Assembly (NCBI RefSeq): GCF_018070075.1
Contig: NZ_JAGPXE010000002.1
Location: forward strand, 496,001 to 560,000
Reading direction: 5' to 3'
Length of the DNA: 64,000 nt
Origin: Saccharopolyspora endophytica
GTDB taxonomy: Bacteria > Actinomycetota > Actinomycetes > Mycobacteriales > Pseudonocardiaceae
Shown: piece by piece, positions 1 through 9,025 of the stretch
How the letters are laid out: every line of letters starts with the position of its first letter
How positions within the stretch are numbered: position 1 is the first letter of the stretch
Translations under genes and position numbers: made by a program
The notes under the pieces: generated by a model
The model's database searches: none
The model's input: the letters and a program-made list of their open reading frames with translations, nothing else
Told to the model about the DNA's origin: nothing

Positions 1-592
1 CCTCGTGCGCGGCTTCGGCCATCAGCATCGCGTCGAGCACGGTCTCCGGTGCGGGCTTGAGCACCACGGTGCAGCCGGCGGCCAGCGCCGGAGCGAGCTT
101 GAGGAAAGTGATGGCCTGAGGCACGTTCCACGGCACGATCGCGGCCACGACGCCCAGCGGCTCGCGGATGACACGGGAGTTACCGCCGAGCATCCCCACC
201 CTCGTCTCCTCCCGCGGTGACTCGGTGACGAGGCCCGCGAAGTAGCGCAGCAGCACGGGCGGGAAACCGCCTTCGAACTGCCGAGCCAGGGTGATCGGCA
301 TGCCGTTCTGAACGGTGACCCGCCGCGCGGTCTCGTCCGAGCGCTTCTCCAGCGCTACCGCGAAACGCTCCAGGGCTTCGGCGCGCTGCGCGGGATCCCA
401 TCCCGACCAGCCCGCCGGATCATCGAAGGCTCGGCGCGCGGCGGCGACCGCGCGATCGACGTCGGCGGCGGAAGCCTCCGGCACGTTGCCGAGCAGTTCC
501 TCGGTGGTGGCCGAGCGCACGTCGATCCGATCACCGGTCGCGGGCTCGGACCAGTTCCCGGCGATGAAGAGCCGGTCGTAGTCGATGGTCAT
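1..592 (-). CDS. Aldehyde dehydrogenase, N-terminal part (runs off the left edge)
   Basis: About 197 N-terminal residues of an NAD(P)-dependent aldehyde dehydrogenase are readable on the minus strand; the C-terminal part, including the catalytic Cys, lies outside the window. The frame begins MTIDYDRLFIAGNW and contains the family pattern PLGVVAAIVPWNVP near residue 145 and the VVLKPAPET segment of the cofactor-binding Rossmann fold near residue 175. The ATG overlaps the TGA of the upstream alcohol dehydrogenase by four bases, so the two are probably translationally coupled. In context it would oxidise the aldehyde made by that dehydrogenase from a P450-hydroxylated substrate. The family is clear; the substrate is not. 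Confidence 0.85.
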   Translation of the reverse strand, partial: MTIDYDRLFIAGNWSEPATGDRIDVRSATTEELLGNVPEASAADVDRAVAAARRAFDDPAGWSGWDPAQRAEALERFAVALEKRSDETARRVTVQNGMPITLARQFEGGFPPVLLRYFAGLVTESPREETRVGMLGGNSRVIREPLGVVAAIVPWNVPQAITFLKLAPALAAGCTVVLKPAPETVLDAMLMAEAAHE

Positions 593-1710
593 GCTGGCTC
601 CTCGCCTCGCTCGTGCACGAGCACGATCTTGACGGCCGCACCCTGGTGCTGGGCGGCCACGGCTTCGTTGATCTGGGAGAACGGCATCGTCTTGATCAGC
701 TTGTCGAACGGGAAGCGCCCCGTGCGGTGCAGTTCGAGCAGTTCGGGGATGAACACGTCCGGATCGCTGTCGCCTTCCACGATTCCCATCACGCGCACGC
801 CGAGCACCTGCGCCTGGATCAGCGGAAGCGCCATTGCCGCCTCCGGGTCGGAGGGCACGCCGATGATGCCGACCTTGGAGCGGTGTCCGAGCGCTTGCAG
901 CGCCTGGTTGAGCACGTCGGGGATTCCGGTGGTGTCGATCGCGTAATCAGCCCCGTCGGGGACGATGGCGCGGACCTGCTCGGCCAGCGGCCCCGCGCCG
1001 GGGTCGATCACGTGTGTCGCGCCGAGCGACAGGGCGAGGTCGCGGCGGTCCGCGTGCGGCTCGATGACGATGATCCGCTGCAGTTCACGCACGACGCCGG
1101 CGAGCACGGCAGACAGGCCAACAGAGCCGCCGCCGAGCACCAGCAGCGTTCGGCCCGGCAGGCAGTCCATCGAGTTCAGCACCGCGCCCGCGCCGGTCTG
1201 AACACCGCACCCGAGCGGTCCGAGCAGTTCCACCGGGGCGTCGTCGGCCACCTTGACCACGTTGCGTTCGTGCGCGATCGCATGGGTGGCGAACGAGGAC
1301 TGGCCGAAGAACTCCGATCCCAGGGCGACGCCTTGCTGATGCAGCGTGCTGGTGCCGTCCGGCCGCGCGCCGCCGAAGTTGTGCGACATGAAGTCGTGGC
1401 AGTAGGCGGGTTCGTCGTCCAGGCATTCCCGGCAGCGGCCGCAGCTGTTGAAGCTGAGCACCACCTTGTCGCCCGCCGCGACCTTGGTGACGCCCGCGCC
1501 GACGGCCACGACCACGCCGCTGCCCTCGTGGCCCAGCACCCCGGGAAGCGGGAACGGCAGGTGGCCGTCCTTGGCGGCCAGATCGGTGTGGCAGAGGCCG
1601 ACACCGGCGATCTCGACCACGATCTCACCGGGCCCGGGTTCGGCGAGGGTAGCGGGCTGGAGGCTGAACTCGCCGCCTACTTCTGCGGCCACCGCAGCGG
1701 TGATGTCCAT
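589..1710 (-). CDS. Zinc-dependent alcohol dehydrogenase (aryl/primary alcohol type)
   Basis: A 373-residue medium-chain dehydrogenase. Catalytic zinc ligands are visible as Cys in GVGLCHTD (about residue 41) and the His of GHEGSG; a structural-zinc cluster CGRCRECLDDEPAYC lies near residue 90; the NAD-binding loop LGGGSVGLSAV lies near residue 190. The Cys in LGCGVQTGAGAV matches the third catalytic zinc ligand. An in-frame ATG 18 bases upstream (1728) exists, but the start at 1710 has a GAAGGAG ribosome-binding site at the right spacing, so it is preferred. It follows the ferredoxin gene and overlaps the aldehyde dehydrogenase gene by four bases. The arrangement suggests oxidation of an alcohol produced by the P450 of the same operon; it resembles benzyl/terpene alcohol dehydrogenases, but the substrate is inferred only. 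Confidence 0.88.
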   Translation of the reverse strand: MDITAAVAAEVGGEFSLQPATLAEPGPGEIVVEIAGVGLCHTDLAAKDGHLPFPLPGVLGHEGSGVVVAVGAGVTKVAAGDKVVLSFNSCGRCRECLDDEPAYCHDFMSHNFGGARPDGTSTLHQQGVALGSEFFGQSSFATHAIAHERNVVKVADDAPVELLGPLGCGVQTGAGAVLNSMDCLPGRTLLVLGGGSVGLSAVLAGVVRELQRIIVIEPHADRRDLALSLGATHVIDPGAGPLAEQVRAIVPDGADYAIDTTGIPDVLNQALQALGHRSKVGIIGVPSDPEAAMALPLIQAQVLGVRVMGIVEGDSDPDVFIPELLELHRTGRFPFDKLIKTMPFSQINEAVAAQHQGAAVKIVLVHERGEEPA

Positions 1711-1740
1711 TCGAACTCCTTCGTCCATGGAAAAAGCGGT

Positions 1741-2058
1741 TCAGCCGTTGGTGTCCGGGACGGTGACGCGCACGTCCGGGCTGTCAGCGGCGAGGATCAA
1801 CTGGCACGACAGCCGCGAGTTCGGTTGAACCCCTTCGGCGAACTCGAGCAGTTCGCGTTCCTCGTCGGAGGGCTCGTCGAAGCTGGACGCGCCATCGTCG
1901 AGGAACACGTGGCAGGTGGCGCACGAGCAGCTACCGCCGCATTCGGCGACGATTCCGGGCAGGTTGTTGCGCACCGAACCGTCCATCACGCTTTGTCCAC
2001 AAGGGACGTCGATGTCGTGCACAGTTCCGTCGGAGAGCTCGTAGGTGACTTTGGGCAT
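1741..2058 (-). CDS. 2Fe-2S ferredoxin, putidaredoxin/adrenodoxin type
   Basis: A 105-residue electron carrier, the normal length for the vertebrate-type 2Fe-2S ferredoxins that serve class I P450s. The cluster ligands are visible as the C-x5-C-x2-C pattern CGGSCSCATC starting near residue 40 and a fourth Cys in RLSCQL near residue 84. It lies 12 bases downstream of the FAD reductase gene and 30 bases upstream of the alcohol dehydrogenase gene, all on the minus strand, so it is the probable electron shuttle between that reductase and the P450 at 3309-4631. This is the only 2Fe-2S ferredoxin in the window; the other two P450-linked ferredoxins are of 3Fe-4S type. Confidence 0.93.
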   Translation of the reverse strand: MPKVTYELSDGTVHDIDVPCGQSVMDGSVRNNLPGIVAECGGSCSCATCHVFLDDGASSFDEPSDEERELLEFAEGVQPNSRLSCQLILAADSPDVRVTVPDTNG

Positions 2059-2070
2059 GGTGGTTCTCCG

Positions 2071-3312
2071 TTAAGCGATGACGGCGTCGCGCAGCGGGAC
2101 CGTCTCGTCGGCCAGCCTGGCCGGATCGACCCGCGCCCCGGACGCGATGAACTTCTTGCCCGCCATGAACTCCGCGGGGGAGTTCGCGGATTCGACGGCG
2201 GTGACGGTTTCGCCGTCGTGGTGGAACAGCGCGAACCGGCCGGTGGCGGGATCTCCGCGGATGGCGGTGCGCGGTGTCGCCGGGATCAGCCCGGCGATCT
2301 TGAGCTTGAGGTCGAACTGGTCGGACCAGAACCACGGCACCTCGGCCGCAGCGGGCGCGGCACCGGTGATGGTGGAGACGGCCTGCCGGGCCTGTTCGGT
2401 GGCGCTCGGAATGCTCTCCAGCCTGGACAGCACGCCGTTGCCGATCGGCCGCCTGGTCACGTCGCCGATCGCTAGGACGTGCGGATCGCTGGTGCGCGCG
2501 TTCGCGTCGACGACCACACCTTGTTCGCAGTGCAGGCCCGCGTCATGTGCGAGTTCTTGCCTGGGCACCGCGCCGACGGCGACCAGGGCGGCCTGGCAGC
2601 CGAGGACACGTCCGTCGTCGAGGACCACGCCGCTCACTCGGCCGTCCGAGCCCTCGATCGCCTGCACCTTGGCGCTGGTGACGATCCGCGTTCCGCGGTC
2701 GCGGTGGTGCGCGGTCATGATTTCGGAGAGCTGCGCGCTGGCGACGCGAGCCAGCACGCGTTCCTCGCGCTCGATGACGGTGACCCGGATGCCGGCGGCG
2801 CGGGCCACGGCCGCGACTTCGAGTCCGATGTAGCCGCCGCCGACGATGACGAGATCGCGCCGTTCGTCGACGCATTTGCGCAGGACCCGAGCATCGGCGA
2901 GGGTGCGCAACGACACGACGCCGTTGAGGTCGGTGCCGTGCACGTCCAGCGCGCGCGGGCGCGCTCCTGTCGCCAGGACGAGGTGGTCGTATCCGCGAGT
3001 TTCGCCGGCCGCGGTGCGCACCTGCCGCGCTGCCGGATCGATACCTGTGATGTGCTCGCCGAGCCGGATGTCGATGTCCTGCTCGCGGTAGAACTCCGCC
3101 GGTCGCAGCCACCGCTCGAGCTCGCCGTCGGCGAACTTCTTCGACAGCGGAGGCCGTTGGTACGGCAGGTCCAGTTCGTCGCCGTAGAGCTCGATCGGGC
3201 CGGTGTGGCCGGCCTGCCGAAGTAGACCGGCCAGCGTGGCGCCGGCGTGACCGGTGCCGATGATCAGGACCCGCCCGTCGGAGCCGGATGGTTCGCCCGC
3301 GCGCGAAGTCAC
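2071..3312 (-). CDS. FAD-dependent ferredoxin reductase (putidaredoxin reductase family)
   Basis: A 413-residue flavoprotein that passes electrons from NAD(P)H to the adjacent ferredoxin. The N-terminal FAD-binding loop reads [12 protein letters not shown], the conserved YQRPPLSKK follows, the NAD-binding loop [14 protein letters not shown] is near residue 150, and the FAD-ribityl contact appears as VLAIGDV. The C-terminal segment [17 protein letters not shown] is typical of rhodocoxin/putidaredoxin reductases. The GTG start at 3312 overlaps the P450 stop codon (GTGA), which favours this start over longer alternatives. Family and partner are well supported by context; cofactor preference cannot be read with certainty. 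Confidence 0.92.
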   Translation of the reverse strand: MTSRAGEPSGSDGRVLIIGTGHAGATLAGLLRQAGHTGPIELYGDELDLPYQRPPLSKKFADGELERWLRPAEFYREQDIDIRLGEHITGIDPAARQVRTAAGETRGYDHLVLATGARPRALDVHGTDLNGVVSLRTLADARVLRKCVDERRDLVIVGGGYIGLEVAAVARAAGIRVTVIEREERVLARVASAQLSEIMTAHHRDRGTRIVTSAKVQAIEGSDGRVSGVVLDDGRVLGCQAALVAVGAVPRQELAHDAGLHCEQGVVVDANARTSDPHVLAIGDVTRRPIGNGVLSRLESIPSATEQARQAVSTITGAAPAAAEVPWFWSDQFDLKLKIAGLIPATPRTAIRGDPATGRFALFHHDGETVTAVESANSPAEFMAGKKFIASGARVDPARLADETVPLRDAVIA

Positions 3313-4631
3313 GTCAGCTCCAGCCGGACCGGCAGCTTCCGCAGCCCGCCGACGAAGTTGGTCATCACCGGCTTGCGCTGGCCGGTCACCTCGACGTTCT
3401 TGATCAGCGGGAGCAGCTCTTCGAACATGATCCGCAGCTCCAACTTGGCCAGGTGCTGGCCGATGCACATGTGCGGGCCGTAGCCGAACGCGATGTGCTT
3501 GTTGGGCTTGCGGTCGATCCGGAACGTGTCCGGGTCGTCGAACACCTCGGCATCGCGGTTCCCCGACTGGTACAGGAGCATGAAGCGATCGCCCTCGCGG
3601 ATCTGCTGCCCGCGCAGCACGTAGTCCTGCGTGGCCTGGCGGGTGAACTGCTTGACGGGCGAGACCCAGCGCAGGCTCTCGGTCACCAGGTCCGGGATGC
3701 GCTCGGGGTGCTGCTGCACCTCGGCGAGCTGCTCCGGGAACTGCGCGAGGGCCTCGATGGCACCGGCCATCGTGCTCGACGTCGTGTCATGGCCGGCGGT
3801 GGCGATCGCGATGAACCAGCCGTAGGCGACGGTCTTGTCGAAGTACTCACCATTGGGCTTTTTGGCCCGCGCGATGATCGTGGCGAGGTCGTCGCGCGGG
3901 TTGGCTCGGCAGTCTTCGACGAGCTCGTCGAAGTAGGCGTAGAAGTCGTTGATGGCGGCCGACCACTGCTGCGCGGCAGCCTCGGGGGTGAGCGGTTCGA
4001 CGTCCTCGCGCTGAGCGTCGGGATCGGCGGTGCCGAAGAACTCCTGGGTCAGCGTCATCATGCGCGGCTCATCGGATTCCGCGACGCCGAACAGGCTCAT
4101 GATCACGTGCAGCGGGTAGTAGAGCGCGAAGTCCTGGACGAAATCGAGGTCGTTGGTTCCGCTGCGCAGGCGCTTGGTGATGGCCTCCTTCGCCAGTTCC
4201 CGGATCCGGTCTTCCCACTTCTTGAGGTTCGCGGGCCGGAACCAGTCGTTGGCGATGTCCTTGACCTCCGTGTGCTCCGGCGGGTCGAGGTAGGTCAGGG
4301 TTTCCAGGATCCTGAGGCTGCCGCCGGTGAGGCTCTTGGTGAACTCGTCACCCGCCTGGTTCTGCAGGATGGGGTTGTGCGAGCCGGGTTCCGCACCGCC
4401 CCCGCTGGTGAACACGTGCGGCTGCCGTTCGATCTCCATCAGGTCCGCGTGCTTGGTGACCAGCCAGACCGGGTCGTATCCCTCGACCTTCACCTGCGCC
4501 AGCGGGTTGTTCTCGCGCAGCCAGCGGTAGGCCTCGAACAGCGGCCCGTCGTCTCGATGCCCCTCGGGCAGCACGACTCGGCGTGCGATTTCGTCCGGGA
4601 CCGGGCGGGTGGGCAGATCTGTGGTGGTCAT
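3309..4631 (-). CDS. Class I cytochrome P450 (CYP108/CYP111-like)
   Basis: A 440-residue soluble P450, first gene of a five-gene minus-strand operon with its own reductase, 2Fe-2S ferredoxin, alcohol dehydrogenase and aldehyde dehydrogenase. Visible signatures: I-helix AGHDTT at about 279-284, the E-x-x-R of the K helix at 318-321, and the haem loop [10 protein letters not shown] with the proximal Cys near 389. The text around the haem ([18 protein letters not shown]) is reminiscent of the terpene-degrading CYP108/CYP111 group, so hydroxylation of a monoterpenoid or similar small hydrophobic molecule is a reasonable inference but not shown. The ATG at 4631 follows a GGAGGG ribosome-binding site. 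The GAF-LuxR gene immediately upstream on the same strand is a candidate regulator. Confidence 0.93.
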   Translation of the reverse strand: MTTTDLPTRPVPDEIARRVVLPEGHRDDGPLFEAYRWLRENNPLAQVKVEGYDPVWLVTKHADLMEIERQPHVFTSGGGAEPGSHNPILQNQAGDEFTKSLTGGSLRILETLTYLDPPEHTEVKDIANDWFRPANLKKWEDRIRELAKEAITKRLRSGTNDLDFVQDFALYYPLHVIMSLFGVAESDEPRMMTLTQEFFGTADPDAQREDVEPLTPEAAAQQWSAAINDFYAYFDELVEDCRANPRDDLATIIARAKKPNGEYFDKTVAYGWFIAIATAGHDTTSSTMAGAIEALAQFPEQLAEVQQHPERIPDLVTESLRWVSPVKQFTRQATQDYVLRGQQIREGDRFMLLYQSGNRDAEVFDDPDTFRIDRKPNKHIAFGYGPHMCIGQHLAKLELRIMFEELLPLIKNVEVTGQRKPVMTNFVGGLRKLPVRLELT

Positions 4632-4805
4632 GAACGTCCCTCCGGGAAGACGGCACCGTTGCGCGTAATGGTCCAATCTTTAAGCCGAAGCAACGTGTCG
4701 TGCATCACCCGAATTGGAGATATTTCTCCTCCGGCGTCTCACCCCGCAGGAACGAGAATCGGTCGCCACCCGAGGCCGGGCGGCGACCGATTGTCGTCGC
4801 GGTTC

Positions 4806-5918
4806 CTAGCTGGTCAGCGTGTGGTACCGAGCTGCGGCCTCGGAGCGGTTGGCGGCGCCGAGCTTGCGCAGCAGGTTCTTGACGTGGGTCTTGACGGTGC
4901 CCGGTGAGACGAACAGATCGGCGGCGATCTGGTTGTTCGTCCGGCCGCGCACCACGTGCCGCAGCACGTCGAGTTCGCGGCGCGTCAGGTTGGAAAGCGG
5001 GCCGTCGAGCTGTTCCAGCGGGTCCGCGGCGGGCGATGCCTCCGAGGTGGGGGCGAACCCGCCGATGCCCTCGAGCAGTTCGTCGGTCACTCGCGCCTGC
5101 TCGGTCAACTGGTTGCGCAACCGGGCCAGCTGTTCGGCGAAGACGATGCGTTCGAGGGTGCAGCCGAGTCCTTCGGCGAACAGTCCCAGCAGCTGGCGAT
5201 CGAACGCGCTGACGTGGTCGCTGTCCACGTGCTGATCCGCGTGGACGAATCCGATCACCTCACCGCGGCTGATCAGTGGGGCTACCACGTAGTCGCGAGT
5301 CCTGGCCAGGTTGATCAGCCGGTGGTGCACGCGCGGGTTGTGCTGCGCGTCCTCCACCAGCACCGGCGCGCGGGTGCGGACGACCTCGGTTTCGGGCAGC
5401 TCGCGGCCCAGCTGGCCGGGTACGGCGGTGCCGACCTCGACGAGATCGTGGGCGAGCTGGGGGTCGGCGTAGGCGAAGGCCGAACTCGGGCGCCAGTCCG
5501 GTCCGGTCAGGCGGGAGAACAGTGCGCGTCGGTAGCCGAGGCGGTTGATCTCCACGGGAACCTGTTCGACCAGATCTGCGACCGCGTTCGCCGACCGCAG
5601 CCGGGCCAGGCATTGCTGGAGCTCGTCCATCGCGGTCGTGCGCGCGACCACTCGGGCCTCGCGCAGCATCGCGAGCAGCTCGCCTGCCTGGGACAGGGCC
5701 GCGGCGAGCTCGGCTCGAGCTGAGCTCACCTCGCAATCCGCCAATCCCCGGATGAGAGCCTGCTCGGCGTGGCCGAGTGTCGTCGTCGGGTCCCGCAGCG
5801 CGTTAGCGGTGTTCAGGTCGGGCTCGCCCGTCAGCGCGGCGACGGTCCGCAGGAGATCGCGGGACCGTCGCATCAGCGCGTCCGCGGGCACGGGGCTGGT
5901 TCGAACATCGTTGTTCAA
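4806..5918 (-). CDS. LuxR-type transcriptional regulator with GAF domain
   Basis: A 370-residue cytoplasmic regulator. Residues of about 110-265 look like a GAF sensor (RLGYRRALFSRL, VVAPLISRGEVIGFVHAD), and the C-terminus holds a LuxR helix-turn-helix (LTRRELDVLRHVVRG ... VSPGTVKTHVKNLLRKLG, about 305-365). No phosphoreceiver domain is visible, so a ligand-binding rather than two-component mode is likely. It lies 174 bases upstream of the P450 operon on the same strand and diverges from the crotonase genes starting at 6254, and could control either side. GAF-LuxR activators of this layout often serve aromatic or hydrocarbon catabolic genes in actinomycetes; that is inference from the family. 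Confidence 0.88.
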   Translation of the reverse strand: MNNDVRTSPVPADALMRRSRDLLRTVAALTGEPDLNTANALRDPTTTLGHAEQALIRGLADCEVSSARAELAAALSQAGELLAMLREARVVARTTAMDELQQCLARLRSANAVADLVEQVPVEINRLGYRRALFSRLTGPDWRPSSAFAYADPQLAHDLVEVGTAVPGQLGRELPETEVVRTRAPVLVEDAQHNPRVHHRLINLARTRDYVVAPLISRGEVIGFVHADQHVDSDHVSAFDRQLLGLFAEGLGCTLERIVFAEQLARLRNQLTEQARVTDELLEGIGGFAPTSEASPAADPLEQLDGPLSNLTRRELDVLRHVVRGRTNNQIAADLFVSPGTVKTHVKNLLRKLGAANRSEAAARYHTLTS

Positions 5919-6253
5919 AGCCGCCTCCTCGCTCGTGTGGGGGACCGTTTGCCGCTCCGTCCGGCAGATTGTCGCCGTCGTCTAGCTGCGAAGACACCGA
6001 ATTCACCCAAATGCCCCGATGGGGGCAGGGAAATCTACCGAACGGCATATGGCGTCGAAGTGTGCTGAGACATCACTGTCGGGTTCGGCGCTGTGGTGAC
6101 GACCTAGCACTAGATTTTGGTCTGACCTTATGTAATATTAACACGCCGTGCATGGGAGGCGGGCGACGTCGACATGCTCACGACTTCCGGCGGCTGGTGA
6201 ACGTGCCCGGCCGGTTCTCCGCCCGCCGCCGCGTCCGAGAGCGAGGACCTCAG
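5919..6253. promoter_or_regulatory. Divergent intergenic region between GAF-LuxR gene and crotonase operon
   Basis: 335 bases without a convincing gene. It contains a conspicuously AT-richer stretch at about 6110-6142 with TAATATTA at about 6134, the best -10-like sequence in the region, on the side facing the crotonase operon. A longer in-frame upstream extension of the first crotonase is open, but it has no crotonase similarity, so the region is best read as a leader and promoter. No clear operator palindrome was recognised. Confidence 0.4.
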
Positions 6254-7102
6254 ATGAAGTGCCTGAATGCGACGTACGAGACGCTCGCGCTGGCCGAGCT
6301 GGCACCCGGCGTCGTCCTGATGACCTTGAACCGTCCCGAGCGGCACAACGCGATGACGAACACGATGTTCGAAGAGTTGGAGCGGGTAGCTCTCTCGCTC
6401 GACGATGAGGACGACTGCCGCGTCGTGATCCTCACCGGAGCCGGCCGCGCGTTCTGCGCCGGGTACGACTTGGCCGACGCCGACGAACTGCCGAGCAAAG
6501 GCGCTCTGGGCATGCTCGATCAGCAGGAGCGGGCGGCGCGGGCGTTGCTCGCCATTCGGTCCATGCGCGTGCCCGTGATCGCCGCGGTCAACGGAGCGGC
6601 CGCTGGCGGCGGTCTGGCGCTGGCGCTGGCCGCCGACATCCGGGTGGCCTCCACGGAGGCGAAGTTCAACGCGGCTTTCGTCAAGATCGGTCTCTCGGCC
6701 GGCGACTTGGGCACGTCGTGGTTGCTGACGCGCTTGATCGGACCGGCCGCGACCAGCGAGATCTGCTTCACCGCGCGGATGGTGCACGCCCCGGAAGCCG
6801 GAACGCTCGGCATCGTGAACTCGGTGACCGAACCCGACGCGCTGCTGTCGGAGGCCCGGAAGTTGGCCGATTCGATCGTGGCGAACTCGCCCGGTGGTGT
6901 GCAGCTGTCGAAGCGCGCGCTGCAGGCCAACATGGAGGTCTCCTCCTACGCGGCGGCGTTGGAGCTGGAGAACCGCGGCCAGGCGTTGCTCACGCGGAGC
7001 GCCGACATGCCTGAGGCGTTGGCCGCTTTCAAGGAGAAGCGGGCTCACCGGTCTTCACCGGTCAGTGACGTGGTGACGGTGAAACGGGAGGTAATGCGTT
7101 GA
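6254..7102 (+). CDS. Enoyl-CoA hydratase/isomerase (crotonase) family protein, copy 1
   Basis: A 282-residue crotonase-fold protein acting on a CoA thioester. The N-terminal TLNRPERHNAM and the oxyanion-hole segments FCAGYDLAD and NGAAAGGGLALALAAD are present. The two glutamates of canonical enoyl-CoA hydratase (GGGCE and QPE) are absent here (GGGLA, NAAFVKIGL). An Asp is present in GDLGTSW, aligning roughly with the Asp used by dienoyl-CoA isomerases, so isomerase-like chemistry is possible. The stop overlaps the TTG start of the next gene, a close paralogue, making a tandem duplicated pair. The ATG at 6254 is chosen because family similarity begins there. Confidence 0.85.
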   Translation: MKCLNATYETLALAELAPGVVLMTLNRPERHNAMTNTMFEELERVALSLDDEDDCRVVILTGAGRAFCAGYDLADADELPSKGALGMLDQQERAARALLAIRSMRVPVIAAVNGAAAGGGLALALAADIRVASTEAKFNAAFVKIGLSAGDLGTSWLLTRLIGPAATSEICFTARMVHAPEAGTLGIVNSVTEPDALLSEARKLADSIVANSPGGVQLSKRALQANMEVSSYAAALELENRGQALLTRSADMPEALAAFKEKRAHRSSPVSDVVTVKREVMR

Positions 7103-7926
7103 CCAGTGCGGACACCGTGCGAGGGTTTCCCGAGCTCGAGACCTTGACCTTCGAGGTCCTCGACGGCGAGATCGGCGTGCTGCGGATCAACCGTCCTGAC
7201 CGGATGAATTCGCAAACCGTGCGCATGTTCAGCGAATACGGGCAAGCCGCGCTCGCTCTGCGGGACAGCGGGCTGCGCGCGCTGATCCTCACCGGAGCGG
7301 GGGAGAGGGTGTTCTGCGCCGGGTTCGACCTCGACGAGATCGATGTGATCACCAGCATGGGGGTCAGGGAGTTCCTGAAGTTCCAGGAAACGGCTACCGG
7401 CGGGATTCAGGCGATTCGCCACCTCCCGTTCCCGGTGATCGCCGCGGTGCACGGTGCGGCCACCGGCGGCGGGCTCGCGCTCGCGTTGGCCGCCGACATC
7501 CGGTTGATCGCCCCGACCTCGAAGTTCAGCGCGGCCTTCGTGAAGGTCGGCCTGTCGATCGGCGAACTCGGCACCTCCTTCCAGCTCAGCCGGCTGATCG
7601 GATCGGGCCGCGCGGCTGAGATCGGCTATTCCGGACGCTTCGTCGGAGCCGAGGAAGCGGCTCGGATCGGACTGGCCAACCGGATCGTGCCGACCGAGGA
7701 GCTGTTCGGAGAGGCCGTTGAGATGGCCCGGACGATCGCGCGGAACGCACCGGGCGCGGTTCGGCTTTCGAAGCGGGCGATCCAGCGCAATCAGGAGGTC
7801 GGCTCCTACGCTGCGGCTCTCGAACTGGAGAACCGGGGCCAGGCGTTGCTCGCCCAGACCGCCGACATGCCCGAAGCTCTGGCCGCCTTCAAGGAGAAGC
7901 GGGACCCCCGGTTCGTCGGGAAGTGA
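7099..7926 (+). CDS. Enoyl-CoA hydratase/isomerase (crotonase) family protein, copy 2
   Basis: A 275-residue crotonase that closely resembles its upstream neighbour throughout (shared FCAGFDLDE / FCAGYDLAD, GGGLALALAADIR, and the C-terminal MPEALAAFKEKR). It begins with TTG at 7099, four bases inside the end of copy 1, behind a GGGAGG ribosome-binding site. As in copy 1 the usual hydratase glutamates are missing; a Glu occurs in IGELGTSF where copy 1 has Asp. The pair presumably arose by duplication and may have diverged to two steps, such as isomerisation and hydration, on the same pathway. No frameshift is seen. Confidence 0.85.
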   Translation: MTSADTVRGFPELETLTFEVLDGEIGVLRINRPDRMNSQTVRMFSEYGQAALALRDSGLRALILTGAGERVFCAGFDLDEIDVITSMGVREFLKFQETATGGIQAIRHLPFPVIAAVHGAATGGGLALALAADIRLIAPTSKFSAAFVKVGLSIGELGTSFQLSRLIGSGRAAEIGYSGRFVGAEEAARIGLANRIVPTEELFGEAVEMARTIARNAPGAVRLSKRAIQRNQEVGSYAAALELENRGQALLAQTADMPEALAAFKEKRDPRFVGK

Positions 7927-7992
7927 AGGAATGAAACGAGTTCGGGGCGCAGCCGCGTACCGAACGGGATCGATCGAGGAGAATCGAACCAC

Positions 7993-9003
7993 ATGGCCAA
8001 CGACTTCCACGACGACCTGGTGGCACCGGGAACCTCGGGCCTGCCGGAACGGTTCTTCGACCGGTTCATGTTCAACCTGCACCCTGCGGATGCCACCGCA
8101 CCTTCGGTCATCATGGGATTCGGCCACTACCCGGCCAAGGACGTGGCCGATGGCTTCGCGATCGTCAGCACTGAGAAGGAGCAGCGAAACCTCCGCTTCT
8201 CCACCGAGCTCAGCTGCACTGACGGCAAAGGTGCTGGTCCGCTCTCGTTCGAGGTGGTCGAGCCGAACACCGCCTGGCGGCTGAAGCTGGATCCCAATCC
8301 GTCGGGGATGGAGTACGACCTGATCTGGCGAGCCCGCACGCCGTACTGGCTGGGGGAAGTCGCCGTGACCAACGCCGACGCGACTCCGACGAAGTTCGAG
8401 CACCTCGTGCAGTCCGGCCGTTACGAAGGCACCCTCATCATCGACGGCGTTCGGCAGGACGTCGGGGGTTGGTACGGCCAGCGGGACCGGTCTCGCGGGG
8501 TCCGCACCATGTCCGGGGGCCAGGGCCTGCACATCTGGTTCCAGGCGCAGTTCCCTGACCGCTCGGTAGGCTTCCTGCTGGTCGAGGACCGGCAGGGCGG
8601 GCGCCTCCTGCTGGAGGGCGCGATCCTGCATGAGGATGGTGGTCTGGACGATGTCGTCGACGTGCGGCACGCCTTGAACTTCGACACCCTGGATCTGACT
8701 TCGGGAACGATCGAGGTGTCGACCAAGAGCGGGATGCGCTACGAGATCGATGCCGATGCCTCCGGCGGCGGCGGACTCATGGCGGGCGCCGGATACGGTG
8801 GCCACCACGGCCGGCCGAGAGGACGCGATCACGTTGAGCACGAGGTCTACCCGCTGGACGGGTCGGTGAACCAGCTGACGGTCGACTCCTCGCTGACCGA
8901 CCGGCTCACGGCCTACACCTGGAACGGCGTTCCCGGGACCGGCATCTTCGAGTTCGCCCTCACCCGCAGTAGTTCTTACACCTACCGGCCGACGCTGACA
9001 TGA
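7993..9003 (+). CDS. Protein of unknown function, possible two-domain lipocalin-like fold
   Basis: A 336-residue soluble protein without signal peptide or membrane segment. It starts at an ATG 67 bases after the second crotonase, behind GAGGAGAA. The text is rich in beta-strand patterns (FRFMFNLHP, PSVIMGFGHYP, GLHIWFQAQF, GVPGTGIFEFAL) and appears to hold two related beta-sheet halves, reminiscent of AttH/CrtC-like lipocalin-fold proteins found near fatty acid and terpenoid catabolic genes. I do not recognise it firmly. Its place between crotonases and a LysR regulator suggests a role with a hydrophobic or CoA-linked substrate; that is inference. Confidence 0.7.
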   Translation: MANDFHDDLVAPGTSGLPERFFDRFMFNLHPADATAPSVIMGFGHYPAKDVADGFAIVSTEKEQRNLRFSTELSCTDGKGAGPLSFEVVEPNTAWRLKLDPNPSGMEYDLIWRARTPYWLGEVAVTNADATPTKFEHLVQSGRYEGTLIIDGVRQDVGGWYGQRDRSRGVRTMSGGQGLHIWFQAQFPDRSVGFLLVEDRQGGRLLLEGAILHEDGGLDDVVDVRHALNFDTLDLTSGTIEVSTKSGMRYEIDADASGGGGLMAGAGYGGHHGRPRGRDHVEHEVYPLDGSVNQLTVDSSLTDRLTAYTWNGVPGTGIFEFALTRSSSYTYRPTLT

Positions 9004-9025
9004 CCCGAGGCGGACGGCACAGGAC

